Shown: positions 18,342-29,974 of the stretch, piece after piece
Layout of the letters: the number at the start of each line of letters is the position of its first letter
How positions within the stretch are numbered: position 1 is the stretch's first letter
DNA from: Owenia fusiformis
Lineage: Eukaryota; Annelida; Polychaeta; Sabellida; Oweniidae
NCBI GenBank assembly: GCA_903813345.2
Contig: CAIIXF020000079.1
Span: 1 to 34,000 of the forward strand
Reading direction: 5' to 3'
DNA length: 34,000 nucleotides
The notes under the pieces: generated by a model
Databases searched by the model: none
Told to the model about the DNA's origin: nothing
The model's input: only the letters and a program-made list of their open reading frames with translations
Translations under genes and position numbers: made by a program

Positions 18342-20991
18342 GTATGCAGGAATTTTTGAAAGTATATTTGATCAATCTGCATCGTGAATACTGGCAAGTG
18401 CGAATTTCAAACTTCAAAATGACGTAGAATCTAAACTCATAACTCATACTTTAAAATTGGAGCACTTTTTATTTTGACCTACATTTCGGACACCATATCT
18501 CAAAAGTGGGTCAAAAACTTATTGACGGCAAAATGTTAACATTATTAGCACACTCTTTGCTACAAGTTTACAAAATTTCGGAGAATATCATTGAAGTGTA
18601 GTGTCAGAATCGCAAAATAAAAAAAACTATGAATTTGACCTAGATTTTGAAATAGGTATTTTGGTGTCCAAACTTTGAAGGAAAGTAGCTTTTGAGGTCC
18701 CCTTCTTCTATGGGCTTTCATTATGTTTAGCTGTACTCATTCTATATCTCGTATTTTTATACTTCAAAAAATTATTCGGTCCCATTGATTTAACATTGGG
18801 CACCAAATTTAGCGATTTTTGAGATTTCAAAACGCCATAACTTCAGAACAAGTAGTCGGATCGAAATTTGGTTTGCAGATCTAGATTTCTGAGAAAATTC
18901 TACCCTTAATTCATAACTCATACGTTAAATTTGGAAAACTTTTAACTTTGGCCTACTTTTCGGACACCATATCTCAAAAGTGGGTCAAAATACTTTCTGA
19001 CGGCAAAACGCTAACACTATTAGCATACTCTTTGCTACCTGTATACAAAATTTTAAAGCAAATCATTCAAATATAGTGTCAGAATCGCAAAAATAAGGGA
19101 AAACTATAAATTTGACCTAGATTTTGACCTAGGCATTTTGGTGTCCAAATTTTGGAGCTAAGTAGCCTTCGAGGTCCCCTTCTTTAATAGGCTTTCATTA
19201 TATTAAGCTGTACTCAGTCTATATCTCGTATTTTACACTTCAAAAAAATCTTTTTTCCCATTGACATAACATGGGGCAGCAAATTTAGCGATTTTTGAGC
19301 TTTCAAAACACCATAACTTCCGAACAGGAGGTCGAATCAAAATTTGATTTGCAAATTCGGATTCCTGATAAAATTCTACCCCTTATTCATAACTCATACG
19401 TTACATTTGAAGATTTTTTTATTTTGACCTACTTTTGGGACACCATATCTCAAAAGTGGGTCAAAATACTTTTTGACGGCAAAAGGCTAACACTATTAGC
19501 ACACTCTTGGCTACATGTATACACAATTTCGAAGAATATAATTAAAGTGTAGTGTCAGAATCGCAAAAATAAGGAAAAGCATTGAATTTGACCTAGATTT
19601 TGACCTAGGCATTTTGTTGTCCAAATTTTAAAGATTAGAAGGTTTTGAGGTCCCCTTCTTTTATGGGCTTCCATTATGTTTAGCTGTACTTAGTCTATAT
19701 CTCGTATTTTACACTTCAAAAAAATATTTTTTCCCATTGACATAACACGGGGCACCAAATTTAGCGATTTTTGAGCTTTCAAAACGCCATAACTTCCGAA
19801 CCGGAAGTCGGATCGAAATTTGGTTTGCAGATTCGGATTACTGAGAAAATTCTATACTTAATTCATAACTCAAACGTCAAATTTTGAGAATTTTTTATTT
19901 TGACCTACTTTTCGGACACCATATCTCAAAAATGGGGCAAAATACTTTCTGACGGCAAAAGGCTAACACTATTAGCAGACTCTTAGCTACATGTATAAAA
20001 AATTTCGAAGAATATAATTAAAGTGTTGTGTCAGAATCGCAAAAATAAGGAAAAACTTTTCACTTGACCTAGATTTTGACCTAGGCATTTTGTTGTCCAA
20101 ATTTTAAAGATTAGAAGGTTTTGAGGTCCCCTTCTTTTATGGGCTTCCATTATGTTTAGCTGTACTTAGTCTATATCTCGTATTTTACACTTCAAAAAAA
20201 TATTTTTTCCCATTGACATAACATGGGGCACCAAATTTAGCGATTTTTGAGCTTTCAAAACGCCATAACTTCCGAACGGGAAGTCGGATTAAAATTTGGT
20301 TTGCAGATTCGGATTCCTGAGAAAATTCTACCCTTATTTCATACCTCATATGTTAAATTTGGAGAATTTGTTGGTTTTGACCTACTTTCAGGACGCCATA
20401 TCTCAAAATCGCTAAGAGTAATCAAAAAACGGATGGCACATTCTCGATTTGTTTTTTTCTAAGCTACATGTAGAAACTAAGATGAAGTAGTTACGACAAA
20501 CAACAACGAAGATAATTGACAGAATGTTGATTTGACCTTGATTTGACCTAGTTCTTGACCCTTGACCTAGATAAAAATTTGACCTAATTTCCCATCATTC
20601 CAGGTACTGCCGCTAGTTAATCATGTAAGCAGCTTAAAGTAAATTCTTTTAGTTGGTGAGAAATCTGGGAAGGAGGAAGATTCTGAAAGAATAATAATAA
20701 CTAGATTTGTGAAATTGAACAAGTTCAATTTAAGACTCCAGATTTATTTGACCTAGATAGATCAGTAAAGAGCTGAGTAAGTAACTGAGTAATTAGCTGA
20801 GTAAGTACCTTAGTAGTAGTTGAGTAAGTAGCTGAGTAAGTAACTGAGTAAAAAGCTGAGTAGGTAGCTGAGTAAGTAGCTGAGTAAGTACCTGAGTTAG
20901 TAGCTGAGTAAGTTGCTAAGTAAGTAATAACTAATAAAGTAATTGAGTAAGTAGGCAAATAAGTAGCTGAGTAGGTAGGGAGGTAAAGTAG
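18342..20991 (+). repeat. Higher-order unit H9 (Z-M-Q-M-Q-M-Q-M-Q-M-T2), 2.65 kb
   Basis: The Z-proximal M lacks about 65 bp (AATCTAAA joined to CTCATAACTC near 18432). Full M copies start at 18833, 19309, 19785 and 20261, exactly 476 bp apart. The Q blocks at about 19570-19770 and 20050-20250 are almost identical. T2 carries a variant DR1, TGACCCTTGACCT, at 20556-20568, and the T2 tail (TGTAAGCAGCTTAAAGTAAA). The I version is at 20712-20731. Confidence 0.9.
20763..20991 (+). repeat. GAGTAAGTAGCT minisatellite, copy 3
   Basis: It has the same internal variant order as copies 1 and 2, with AATAAAGTAATTG in place of AATTAAGTAATTG. A minus-strand frame of 107 codons across it (20725-21048) is repeat-derived. 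Confidence 0.9.
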
Positions 20992-22890
20992 GGTATGCAG
21001 GAATTTTTGAAAATATATTTGATCAATCAGCATCGTGAATACTGGCAAGTGCGAATTTCAAACTTCAAAATGGCGTAGAATCTTAACCGGGGATCGGATT
21101 GCAATTTTAATTTCAGATCCGGATTCCTGAGGAAATTCTACCCCCAATTCATAACTCATACGTTAAATTTGGAGAACTTTTTATTTTGACCTACATTTCG
21201 GACACCATATCTCAAAAGTGGGTCAAAATAGTCTCTGACGGCAAAAGGCTACCACTATTAGCACACTCTTTGCTACAAGTATACAAAATTTTGAAGCAAA
21301 TCCTAAAAGTGTAGTGCCAGAATCGCAGAAATAAGGAAAAACTATGAATTTGACCTAGATTTTGACCTAGGCATTTTGGTGTCCATATATTGAAACTAGG
21401 TAGCTTTTGAGGTCCCCTTCTTTTATAGGAATTCATTATCTTAAGCTGTACTCAATCTATATCTCGTATTTTACACTTCAAAAAAATCTTTTTTCCTTGA
21501 CTTTCAATCAGGATAACATCAGATCGATTTTTCTCGAAATTTCAAAACGCCATAACTTTCAAACGGGAAGTCGGATCGAAATTTGGTTTGCAGATTCGGA
21601 TTCCTGACAAAATTCTAACCCTAATTCATAACTCATACATTAAATTTGGCGAATTTTTATTTTGACCTACTTTTTGGACACGCCATAACTTCGGAACCGG
21701 AAGTCGGATCGAAATTTGGTTTGCAGATTCGGATTTCTCGGAAAATTCTACTCTTAATTCATAACTCAAACATTAAATTTGGAGAACTTTTTATTTTGAC
21801 CTATATTTCGGACACCATATCTCAAAAGTGGGTCAAAATACTTTCTGACGGCAAAAGGCTAACGCTATTAGCACACTCTTGGCTACATGTATACACAATT
21901 TCGAAGAATATAATTAAAGTGTAGTGTCAGAATCGAAAAATAAGGAAAACCTATGAATTTGACCTAGATTTCGACCTAGGCATTTTGGTGTCCAAATTTT
22001 GAAGCTAGATGGATTTTGAGGTCCAATTCTTTTAAAGGCTTTGATTATGTGAAGCTGAACTCAGTCTATATTCCGTATTTTTCACTTCAAAAAAATCTTT
22101 TTTCCCATTGACTTAACATGGGCACCAAATTTAGCGATTTTTGAGTTTTCAAAACGCCATAACTTCCGAACCGGAAGTCGGATCGAAATTTGGTTTGCAG
22201 ATTTAGATTCCTGAGAAAATTCTACACTTAATTCATAACTCAGATGTTAAATTTGGAGAACTTTTCATTTTGACCTACTTTCTGGACGCCATATTTCAAA
22301 ATCAGTAAGCGTAATCAAAAATCTAATGTCATGTCTTTGCTTTGGCTTTTTCTAAGCTACATGATGAAAAAAAGATTTAGGAGTTACGATAAACAACGAC
22401 GAAGATAATTGACAGAATATTGATTTGACCTTAATTTGACCTAGTTCTTGACCTTTGACCTAGATAAAAATTTGACCTAATTTCCCATGAACCCAGGTAC
22501 TTTGCCTAGTTGATCATGTAAGCAGCTTAAAGTAAACTCTTCTAGTTGGTGAGAAATCTGGGAAGGAGGAAGATTCTGAAAGAATAATAATAACTAGATT
22601 GGTAAATTAACAGAGTTCAATTTAAGACTCCAGATTGATTTACTTGAGTAAAGAGCTGAGTAGGAAGCTGAGTACGTAGATGAGTAGGTAGCTGAGTAAG
22701 TAGCTGAGTATGTAGCTGAGTAAGTAGCTGAGTAAGTAATTGAGTAAGTAGCTGAGTAGGTAGCTGAGTAAGCAGCTGAGTAGGTAGCTGAGTCAGTAGC
22801 TGAGTAAGTAGCTAAGTAAGTAATAACTGATTAAGTAATTGAGTAATTAGTAGTCAAATAAGTAGCTGAGTAGGTAGGGAGGTAAAGTAG
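20992..22890 (+). repeat. Higher-order unit H10 (Z-M-Q / P-M-M-Q-M-T2)
   Basis: Z and its M (21072) lead to Q, which stops at about 21497 inside TTTTTTCC and continues as leader P (TTGACTTTCAATCAGGATAA). P-M(21548)-M(21681)-Q-M(22155) follows, then T2 with an exact DR1 at 22449-22461 and the T2 tail. The I palindrome near 22600-22622 is decayed. The unit is a fusion of the starts of a Z-type and a P-type unit. Confidence 0.88.
22644..22890 (+). repeat. GAGTAAGTAGCT minisatellite, copy 4
   Basis: It is the most regular of the five copies, with a long run of GAGTAAGTAGCT / GAGTAGGTAGCT and without the GTAGTAGTTGAG defect. It differs in flanking sequence (GATTGATTTACTTGAGTAAA) from copies 1, 2, 3 and 5. 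Confidence 0.9.
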
Positions 22891-25732
22891 GGTATGCAGG
22901 AATTTTTGAAAGTATATTTGATCAATCTGCATCGTGAATACTGGCAAGTGCGAATTTCAAACTTCAAAATGGCGTAGAATCTAAACCGGGGGTCGGATTG
23001 CAATTTTAATTTCAGATCCGGATTCCTGAGGAAATTCTACCCCTAATTCATAACTCATACTTTAAAATTGGAGATTTTTTATTTTGACCTACATTTCGGA
23101 CACCATATCTCAAAAGTGGGTCAAAAAACTTATTGACGGCAAAATGTTATATTATTAGCACACTCTTTGCTACAAGTATACAAAATTTCGGAGAATATCA
23201 TTGAAGTGTAGTGTCAGAATCGCAAAATAAAAAAAACTATGAATTTGACCTAGATTTTGAACTAGGTATTTTGGTGTCCAAACTTTGAAGGAAAGTAGCT
23301 TTTGAGGTCCCCTTGTTCTATGGGTTTTCATTATGTTTAGCTGTACTAATTCTTTATCTCGTATTTTTACACTTCAAAAAATTATTCGGTCCCATTGATT
23401 TAACATGGGGCACCAAATTTAGCGATTTTTGAGATCTCAAAACGCCATAACTTCAGAACAAGTAGTCGGATCGAAATTTGATTTGCTGATCTAGATTTCT
23501 GAGAAAATTCTACCCTAAATTCATAACTCATACGTTAAATTTGGAAAACTTTTTACTTTGGCCTACTTTTTGGACACCATATCTCAAAAGTGGGTCAAAA
23601 TACTTTCTGACGGCAAAACGCTAACACTATTAGCATACTCTTTGCTACCTGTATACAAAATTTTAAAGCAAATCATTTAAATATAGTGTAACAATCGCAA
23701 AAATAAGGGAAAACTATAAATTTGACCTAGATTTTGACCTCGGCATTTTGGTGTCCAAATTTTGGAGCTAAGTTGCCTTCGAGGTCCCCTTCTTTAATAA
23801 GCTTTCATTATATTAAGCTGTACTCAGTCTATATCTTGTATTTTACACTTCAAAAAAATCTTTTTTCCCATTGACATAACATGGGGCAGCAAATTTAGCG
23901 ATTTTTGAGCTTTCAAAACACCATAACTTCCGAACAGGAGGTCGAATCAAAATTTGATTTGCAGATTCGAATTCCTGATAAAATTCTACCCCTTATTCAT
24001 AACTCATACGTTACATTTGAGGATTTTTTTATTTTGACCTACTTTTGGGACACCATATCTCAAAAGTGGGTCAAAATACTTTTTGACGGCAAAAGGCTAA
24101 CACTATTAGCACACTCTTGGCTACATGTATACACAATTTCGAAGAATATAATTAAAGTGTAGTGTCAGAATCGCAAAAATAAGGAAAAGCTTTGAATTTG
24201 ACCTAGATTTTGACCTAGGCATTTTGTTGTCCAAATTTTCAAAATGAGAAGGTTTTGAGGTCCCCTTCTTTTATGGGCTTCCATTATGTTTAGCTGTACT
24301 TAGTCTATATCTCGTATTTTACACTTCAAAAAAATATTTTTTTCCATTGACATAACATGGGGCACCAAATTTAGCGATTTTTGAGCTTTCAAAACGCCAT
24401 AACTTCCGAACCGGAAGTCGAATCGAAATTTGGTTTGCAGATTTGGATTCCAGAGAAAATTCTATCCTTATTTCATAGCTCATACGTTAAATTTGGAAAC
24501 TTTTTATTTTGACCTACTTTTCGGACACGCCATTACTTCCAAACCGGAAGTCGGATCGAAATTTGGTTTGCAGATTCGGATTCCTGAGAAAATTCTATAC
24601 TTAATTCATACCTCAAACGTCAAATTTTGAGAATTTTTTATTTTGACCTACTTTTCGGACACCATATCTCAAAAATGGGGCAAAATACTTTCTGACGGCA
24701 AAAGGCTAACACTATTAGCACACTCTTAGCTACATGTATACAAAATTTCGAAGAATATAATTAATCTGTTGTGTCAGAATCGCAAAAATAAGAAAAAACT
24801 TTGAATTTGACCTGGATTTTGACCTAGGCATTTTGGTGTCCAAATTTTGAAGCTGGATGGCTTATGAGGTCCCCTTCTTTTAAAAGCTTTCATTATATTT
24901 AGCTGAACTCAGTATATATTTCGTATTTATCACTTCAAAAAAATCTTTTTTCCCATTGACTTAACATGGGCACCAAATTTAGCGATTTTTGAGCTTTCAA
25001 AACGCCATAACTTCCGAACGGGAAGTTGGATCAAAATTTGGTTTGCAGATTCGGATTCCTGAGAAAATTCTACCCTTATTTCATAGCTCATATGTTAAAT
25101 TTGGAGAGTTTTTTGGTTTTGACCTACTTTCAGGACGCCATATCTCAAAATCGCTAAGAGTAATCAAAAAAAGGATGGCACACTCTCGATTTGTTTTTTT
25201 CTAAGCTACATGTAGAAACTAAGATGAAGTTGTTACGACAAACAACAACGAAGATAATTGACAGAATGTTGGTTTGACCTTGATTTGACCTAGTTCTTGA
25301 CCCTTGACCTAGATAAAAATTTGACCTAATTTCCCATCATCCCAGGAACTGCCCCTAGTTGATCATGTAAGCAGCTTAAAGTAAATTCTTTTAGTTGGTG
25401 AGAAATCTGGGAAGGAGGAAGATTCTGAAAGAATAATAATAACTAGATTTGTGAAATTGAACAAGTTCAATTTAAGACTCCAGATTTATTTGACCTAGAT
25501 AGATCAGTAAAGAGCTGAGTAAGTAACTGAGTACTTAGCTGAGTAAGTACCTTAGAAGTAGTTGAGTAAGTCGCTGAGTAAGTAACTGGGTAAAAAGCTG
25601 AGTAGGTAGCTGAGTAGGTAGCTGAGTAAGTACCTGAGTAAGTAGCTGAGTAAGTTGCTAAGGAAGTAATAACTAATTAAGTAATTGAGTAAGTAGTCAA
25701 ATAAGTAGCTGAGTAGGTAGAGAGGTAAAGTA
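22891..25732 (+). repeat. Higher-order unit H11 (Z-M-Q-M-Q-M-Q-M-M-Q-M-T2), 2.84 kb
   Basis: After the Z-proximal M, copies start at 23443, 23919, 24395, 24528 and 25003. It runs parallel to H9 at a constant 4610-bp offset up to 24395, then holds one extra 133-bp M. T2 has the variant DR1 TGACCCTTGACCT at 25298-25310. I is at 25454-25473. Confidence 0.9.
25504..25732 (+). repeat. GAGTAAGTAGCT minisatellite, copy 5
   Basis: Same variant order as copies 1-3, with private changes (GAGTACTTAGCT, GTCGCTGAG, AACTGGGTAAAA). Confidence 0.9.
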
Positions 25733-28566
25733 GGGTATGCAGGAATTTTTGAAAGTATATTTGATCAATCTGCATCGTGAATACTGGCAAGTGCGAATTT
25801 CAAACTTCAAAATGGCGTAGAATCTAAACCGGGGGTCGGATTGCAATTTTAATTTCAGATCCAGATTCCTGAGGAAATTCTACCCCTAATTCATAACTCA
25901 TACTTTAAAATTGGAGAACTTTTTATTTTGACCTACATTTCGGACACCATATCTCAAAAGTGGGTCAAAAAACTTATTGACGGCAAAATGTTACCATTAT
26001 TAGCACACTCTTTGCTACAAGTTTACAAAATTTCGGAGAATATCATTGAAGTGTAGTGTCAGAATCGCAAAATAAAAAAAACTATGAATTTGACCTAGAT
26101 TTTGAACTAGGTATTTTGGTGTCCAAACTTTGAAGGAAAGTAGCTTTTGAGGTCCCCTTCTTCTATGGGCTTTCATTAAGTTTAGCTGTACTCATTCTAC
26201 ATCTCGTATTTTTATACTTCAAAAAATTATTCGGTCCCATTGATTTAACATGGGGCACCAAATTTAGCGATTTTTGAGATTTTAAAACGCCATAACTTCA
26301 AAACAAGTAGTCGGATCGAAATTTGGTTTGCAGATCTAGATTTCTGAGAAAATTCTACCCTTAATTCATAACTCATACGTTAAATTTGGAAATTTTTTAA
26401 CTTTGGCCTACTTATCGGACACCATATCTCAAAAGTGGGTCAAAATACTTTCTGACGGCAAAACGCTAACACTATTAGCATACTCTTTGCTACCTGTATA
26501 CAACATTTTAAAGCAAATCATTAAAATATAGTGTCAGAATCGCAAAAATAAGGGAAAACTATAAATTTGACCTAGATTTTAACCTAGGCATTTTGGTGTC
26601 CAAATTTTGGAGCTAAGTAGCCTTCGAGGTCCCCTTCTTTAATAGGATTTCATTATATTAAGCTATACTCAGTCTATAACTCGTAATTTACACTTCAAAA
26701 AAATCTTTTTTCCCATTGACATAACATGGGGCAGCAAATTTAGCGATTTCTGAGCTTTCAAAACACCATAACTGTCGAACAGGAGGTCGAATCAAAATTT
26801 GATTTGCAGATTCGGATTCCTGATAAAATTCTACCCCTTATTCATAACTCATACGTTACATTTGAAGATTTTTTATTTTGACCTACTTTTGGGACACCAT
26901 ATCTCAAAAGTGGGTGAAAATACTTTTTGACGGCAAAAGGCTAACACTATTAGCACACTCTTGGCTACATGTATACACAATTTCGAAGAATATAATTAAA
27001 GTGTAGTGTCAGAATCGCAAAAATAAGGAAAAGCTTTGAATTTGACCTAGATTTTGACCTAGGCATTTTGTTGTCCAAATTTTCAAAATTAGAAGGTTTT
27101 GAGGTCCCCTTCTTTTATGGGCTTCCATTATGTTTAGCTGTACTTAGTCTATATCTCGTATTTTACACTTCAAAAAAATATTTTTTCCCATTGACATAAC
27201 ATGGGGCACCAAATTTAGCGATTTTTGAGCTTTCAAAACGCCATAACTTCCGAACCGGAAGTCGGATCGAAATTTGGTTTGCAGATTTGGATTCCAGAGA
27301 AAATTCTGTCTTTAATTCATAGCTCATACGTTAAATTTGGAAACTTTTTTTTTTTGACCTACTTTTCGGACACGCCATAACTTCCAAACCGGAAGTTGGA
27401 TCGAAATTTGGTTTGCAGATTCGGATTCCTGAGAAAATTCTATACTTAATTCATAACTCAAACATCAAATTTTGAGAATTTTTTATTTTGACCTACTTTT
27501 CGGACACCATATCTCAAAAATGGGGCAAAATACTTTCTGACGGCAAAAAGCTTACACTATTAGCAGACTCTTAGCTACATGTATACAAAATTTCGAAGAA
27601 TATAATTAATCTGTTGTGTCAGAATCGCAAAAATAAGGAAAAACTTTGAATTTGACCTAGATTTTGACCTAGGCATTTTGGTGTCCAAATTTTGAAGCTA
27701 GATGGCTTATGAGGTCCCCTTCTTTTAAAAGCTTTCATTATATTTAGCTGAACTCAGTCTATATTTCGTATTTTTCACTTCAAAAAAATCTTTTTTCCAA
27801 TTGACTTAACATGGGCACCAAATTTAGCGATTTTTGAGCTTTCAAAACGCCATAACTTCCGAACAGGAAGTCGGATCAAAATTTGGTTTGCAGATTCGGA
27901 TTCCTGAGAAAATTCTACCCTTATTTCATAGCTCATATGTTAAATTTGGAGAACTCTTTGGTTTTGACCTACTTTCAGGACGCCATATCTCAAAATTGGT
28001 ACGAGTAATCAAAAATCTGTTGGCACACTCATGAAAGAGCTGTTTCTAAGCTACATCATGAAAAAAAGACAAAGTTGTTCCCATAAATAATGACGAAGAT
28101 AATTGATAGAATGTTGAAAATGCAAGATTTGACCTAGTTCTTGACCTTTGACCTAGATAAAAATTTGACCTAATTTCCCATCATCCCAGATACATTCCCT
28201 AGTTGATCATGTAAGCAACTTAAAGTAAGCTCTTCTAGTTGGTGAGAAATCTGGGAAGGAGGAAGAATAATAATAACTAGATTTTGGAAATTGAACGAGT
28301 TCAATTTCAGACTCCAGATCTAGACTTTTTTTAGCCGAGTCATCCAGAATAAGCCGAGTCATCCAAAATAAGCTAAGTCATCAAGAAAAAGAAGGATGGA
28401 TGGATGAAAAAGGAAGGAAGGATAGGATAGAATAGGAAGGAACGATAGGATAGAATAGGAAAGAAGGATAGAATAGAATAGGAAGAAGGGATAGAATAGG
28501 AAGGAGAGGATACGAAGCAAGGGTAGATGGGAAGGATAGGATAGGATCAGAAAGGAAGGATGGATG
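25733..28566 (+). repeat. Higher-order unit H12 (Z... T2, GGAT end), 2.83 kb
   Basis: It is parallel to H11 at a constant 2844-2845-bp offset: M starts are 26288, 26764, 27239, 27373 and 27848. T2 has a diverged head (CTGTTTCTAAGCTACATC near 28041), an exact DR1 at 28142-28154 and the T2 tail. It then switches at about 28270 to the GA-centred I (28287-28308), 19-bp repeats and a GGAT array instead of GAGTAAGT. It marks the return from the Z-type to the P-type family. Confidence 0.9.
28393..28566 (+). repeat. GGAT array closing H12
   Basis: GAAGGATGGATGGATGAAAA start, then GGATAGAATAGGAAGGA mixtures. It is near-identical to the H1 array apart from the shorter pure GGAT run. Confidence 0.88.
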
Positions 28567-29974
28567 CATTTTTCAATATTTTCTTCTCTACTCTTGACTT
28601 TCTATCAGGATACCATCAGATCGATTTTTCTTGAAATTTAATAACGCCATAACTTCCGAACCGGAAGTCAGATCGAAATTTGATTTGCAGATTCGGATTC
28701 CTGACAAAATTCTACCCCTAATTCATAACTCATACGTTAAATTTGGCGAATTTTTATTTTGACCTACTTTCTGGACACGTCATAACTTCCAAGCCGGAAG
28801 TCGGATCGAAATTTGGTTTGCAGATTCGGATTCCTGAGAAAATTCTAAACTTAATTCATAACTCAATTGTTAAATTTGGAAAAAAAATTATTTTGACCTT
28901 CTTTTCGGACACCATATCTCAAAAGTGGGGCAAAATACTTTCTGACGGCAAAAGGCTAACACTATTAGCACACTCTTGGCTACATGCATACAAAATTTCG
29001 AAGAATATAATTAATCTGTAGTGACAGAATAGCAAAAATAAGGAAAAGTTTGAATTTGACCTAGATTTTGAACTAGGCATTTTGGTGTCCAAATTTTGAA
29101 GCTAGATGGCTTTTGAGGTCCCATTCTTTTAAAAGCTTTCATTATATTTAGCTGAACTCAGTCTATATTTCGTATTTTTCACTTCAAAAAAATATTTTTT
29201 CCCATTGACTTAACATAGGCACCAAATTTAGCGATTTTTGAGCTTTCAAAACGCCATAACTTCCGAACCGGAAGTCTGATTCGAATTTTGTTTTCAGATC
29301 CGGAATCCTGAGAAAATTTCCTATAAGACTAATATCCTGGACATTTGATTCGAAGAACTTTCGTTTGGACCTCGTTTTCGGACACTGATATCTCGAAATC
29401 GGTTTGAGATATCAAAAAACTAAATCGACCCTAGGTTTTCTACTTTTTTATAAGGAACACAATGAAAAAAACCCGGATCGAAAATATGAAAGGACGACCG
29501 AGAAAATCGAAAAAAGTGACAAAGTACTGGATTTGACCTAGTTCTTGACCTTTGACCTAGCTAAAAATTTGACCCAATTTCCGAGGAACTAGATTCTGGA
29601 CCTAAATTGACCAAATGACTGACTTTACTGAAAATTTTATGGTTATTGAGAAAACTGGTTTAGAATAATAATAAGAACTAGATTTTGGAAATTGAACGAA
29701 GTTCAATTTCAGACTCCAGATCTAGACTTTTTTTAGCCGAGTCATCCAGAATAAGCCGAGTCATCCAGAATAAGCTGAGTCATCTAGAAAGAGATGGATA
29801 AATAAAATAGGAAGGTAGGATAGGATAGAATAGGAAAGAACGATAGGATAGAATAAGAAAGAAGGATAGGATAGAATAGAATAGGAAGAAAGGATAGGAT
29901 AGGATAGGAAGGAAAAGATATGAAGGAAGGATAGATAGGAAGGATAGGGTAGGATGAGATAGGAAGGATGGATG
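28567..29974 (+). repeat. Higher-order unit H13 (P-M-M-Q-M'-T1-I), 1408 bp
   Basis: M starts are 28645, 28778 and 29252. DR1 is exact at 29546-29558. T1 carries GACCTAGCTAAAAATTTG, a change shared with H8. I is at 29688-29710 (centre GAA). No stem-loop. Spacing and order are identical to H7. Confidence 0.9.
29792..29974 (+). repeat. GGAT array closing H13
   Basis: GATGGATAAATAAAATAGG start as in H3, followed by GGATAGAATAGGAAAGAACG mixtures. Confidence 0.88.

Noticed and set aside
20725-21048. Minus-strand 107-codon frame rich in Thr-Tyr-Ser-Ala
   Set aside because: Direct translation of the 12-bp GAGTAAGTAGCT repeat, which is a multiple of three and so stays open by chance.
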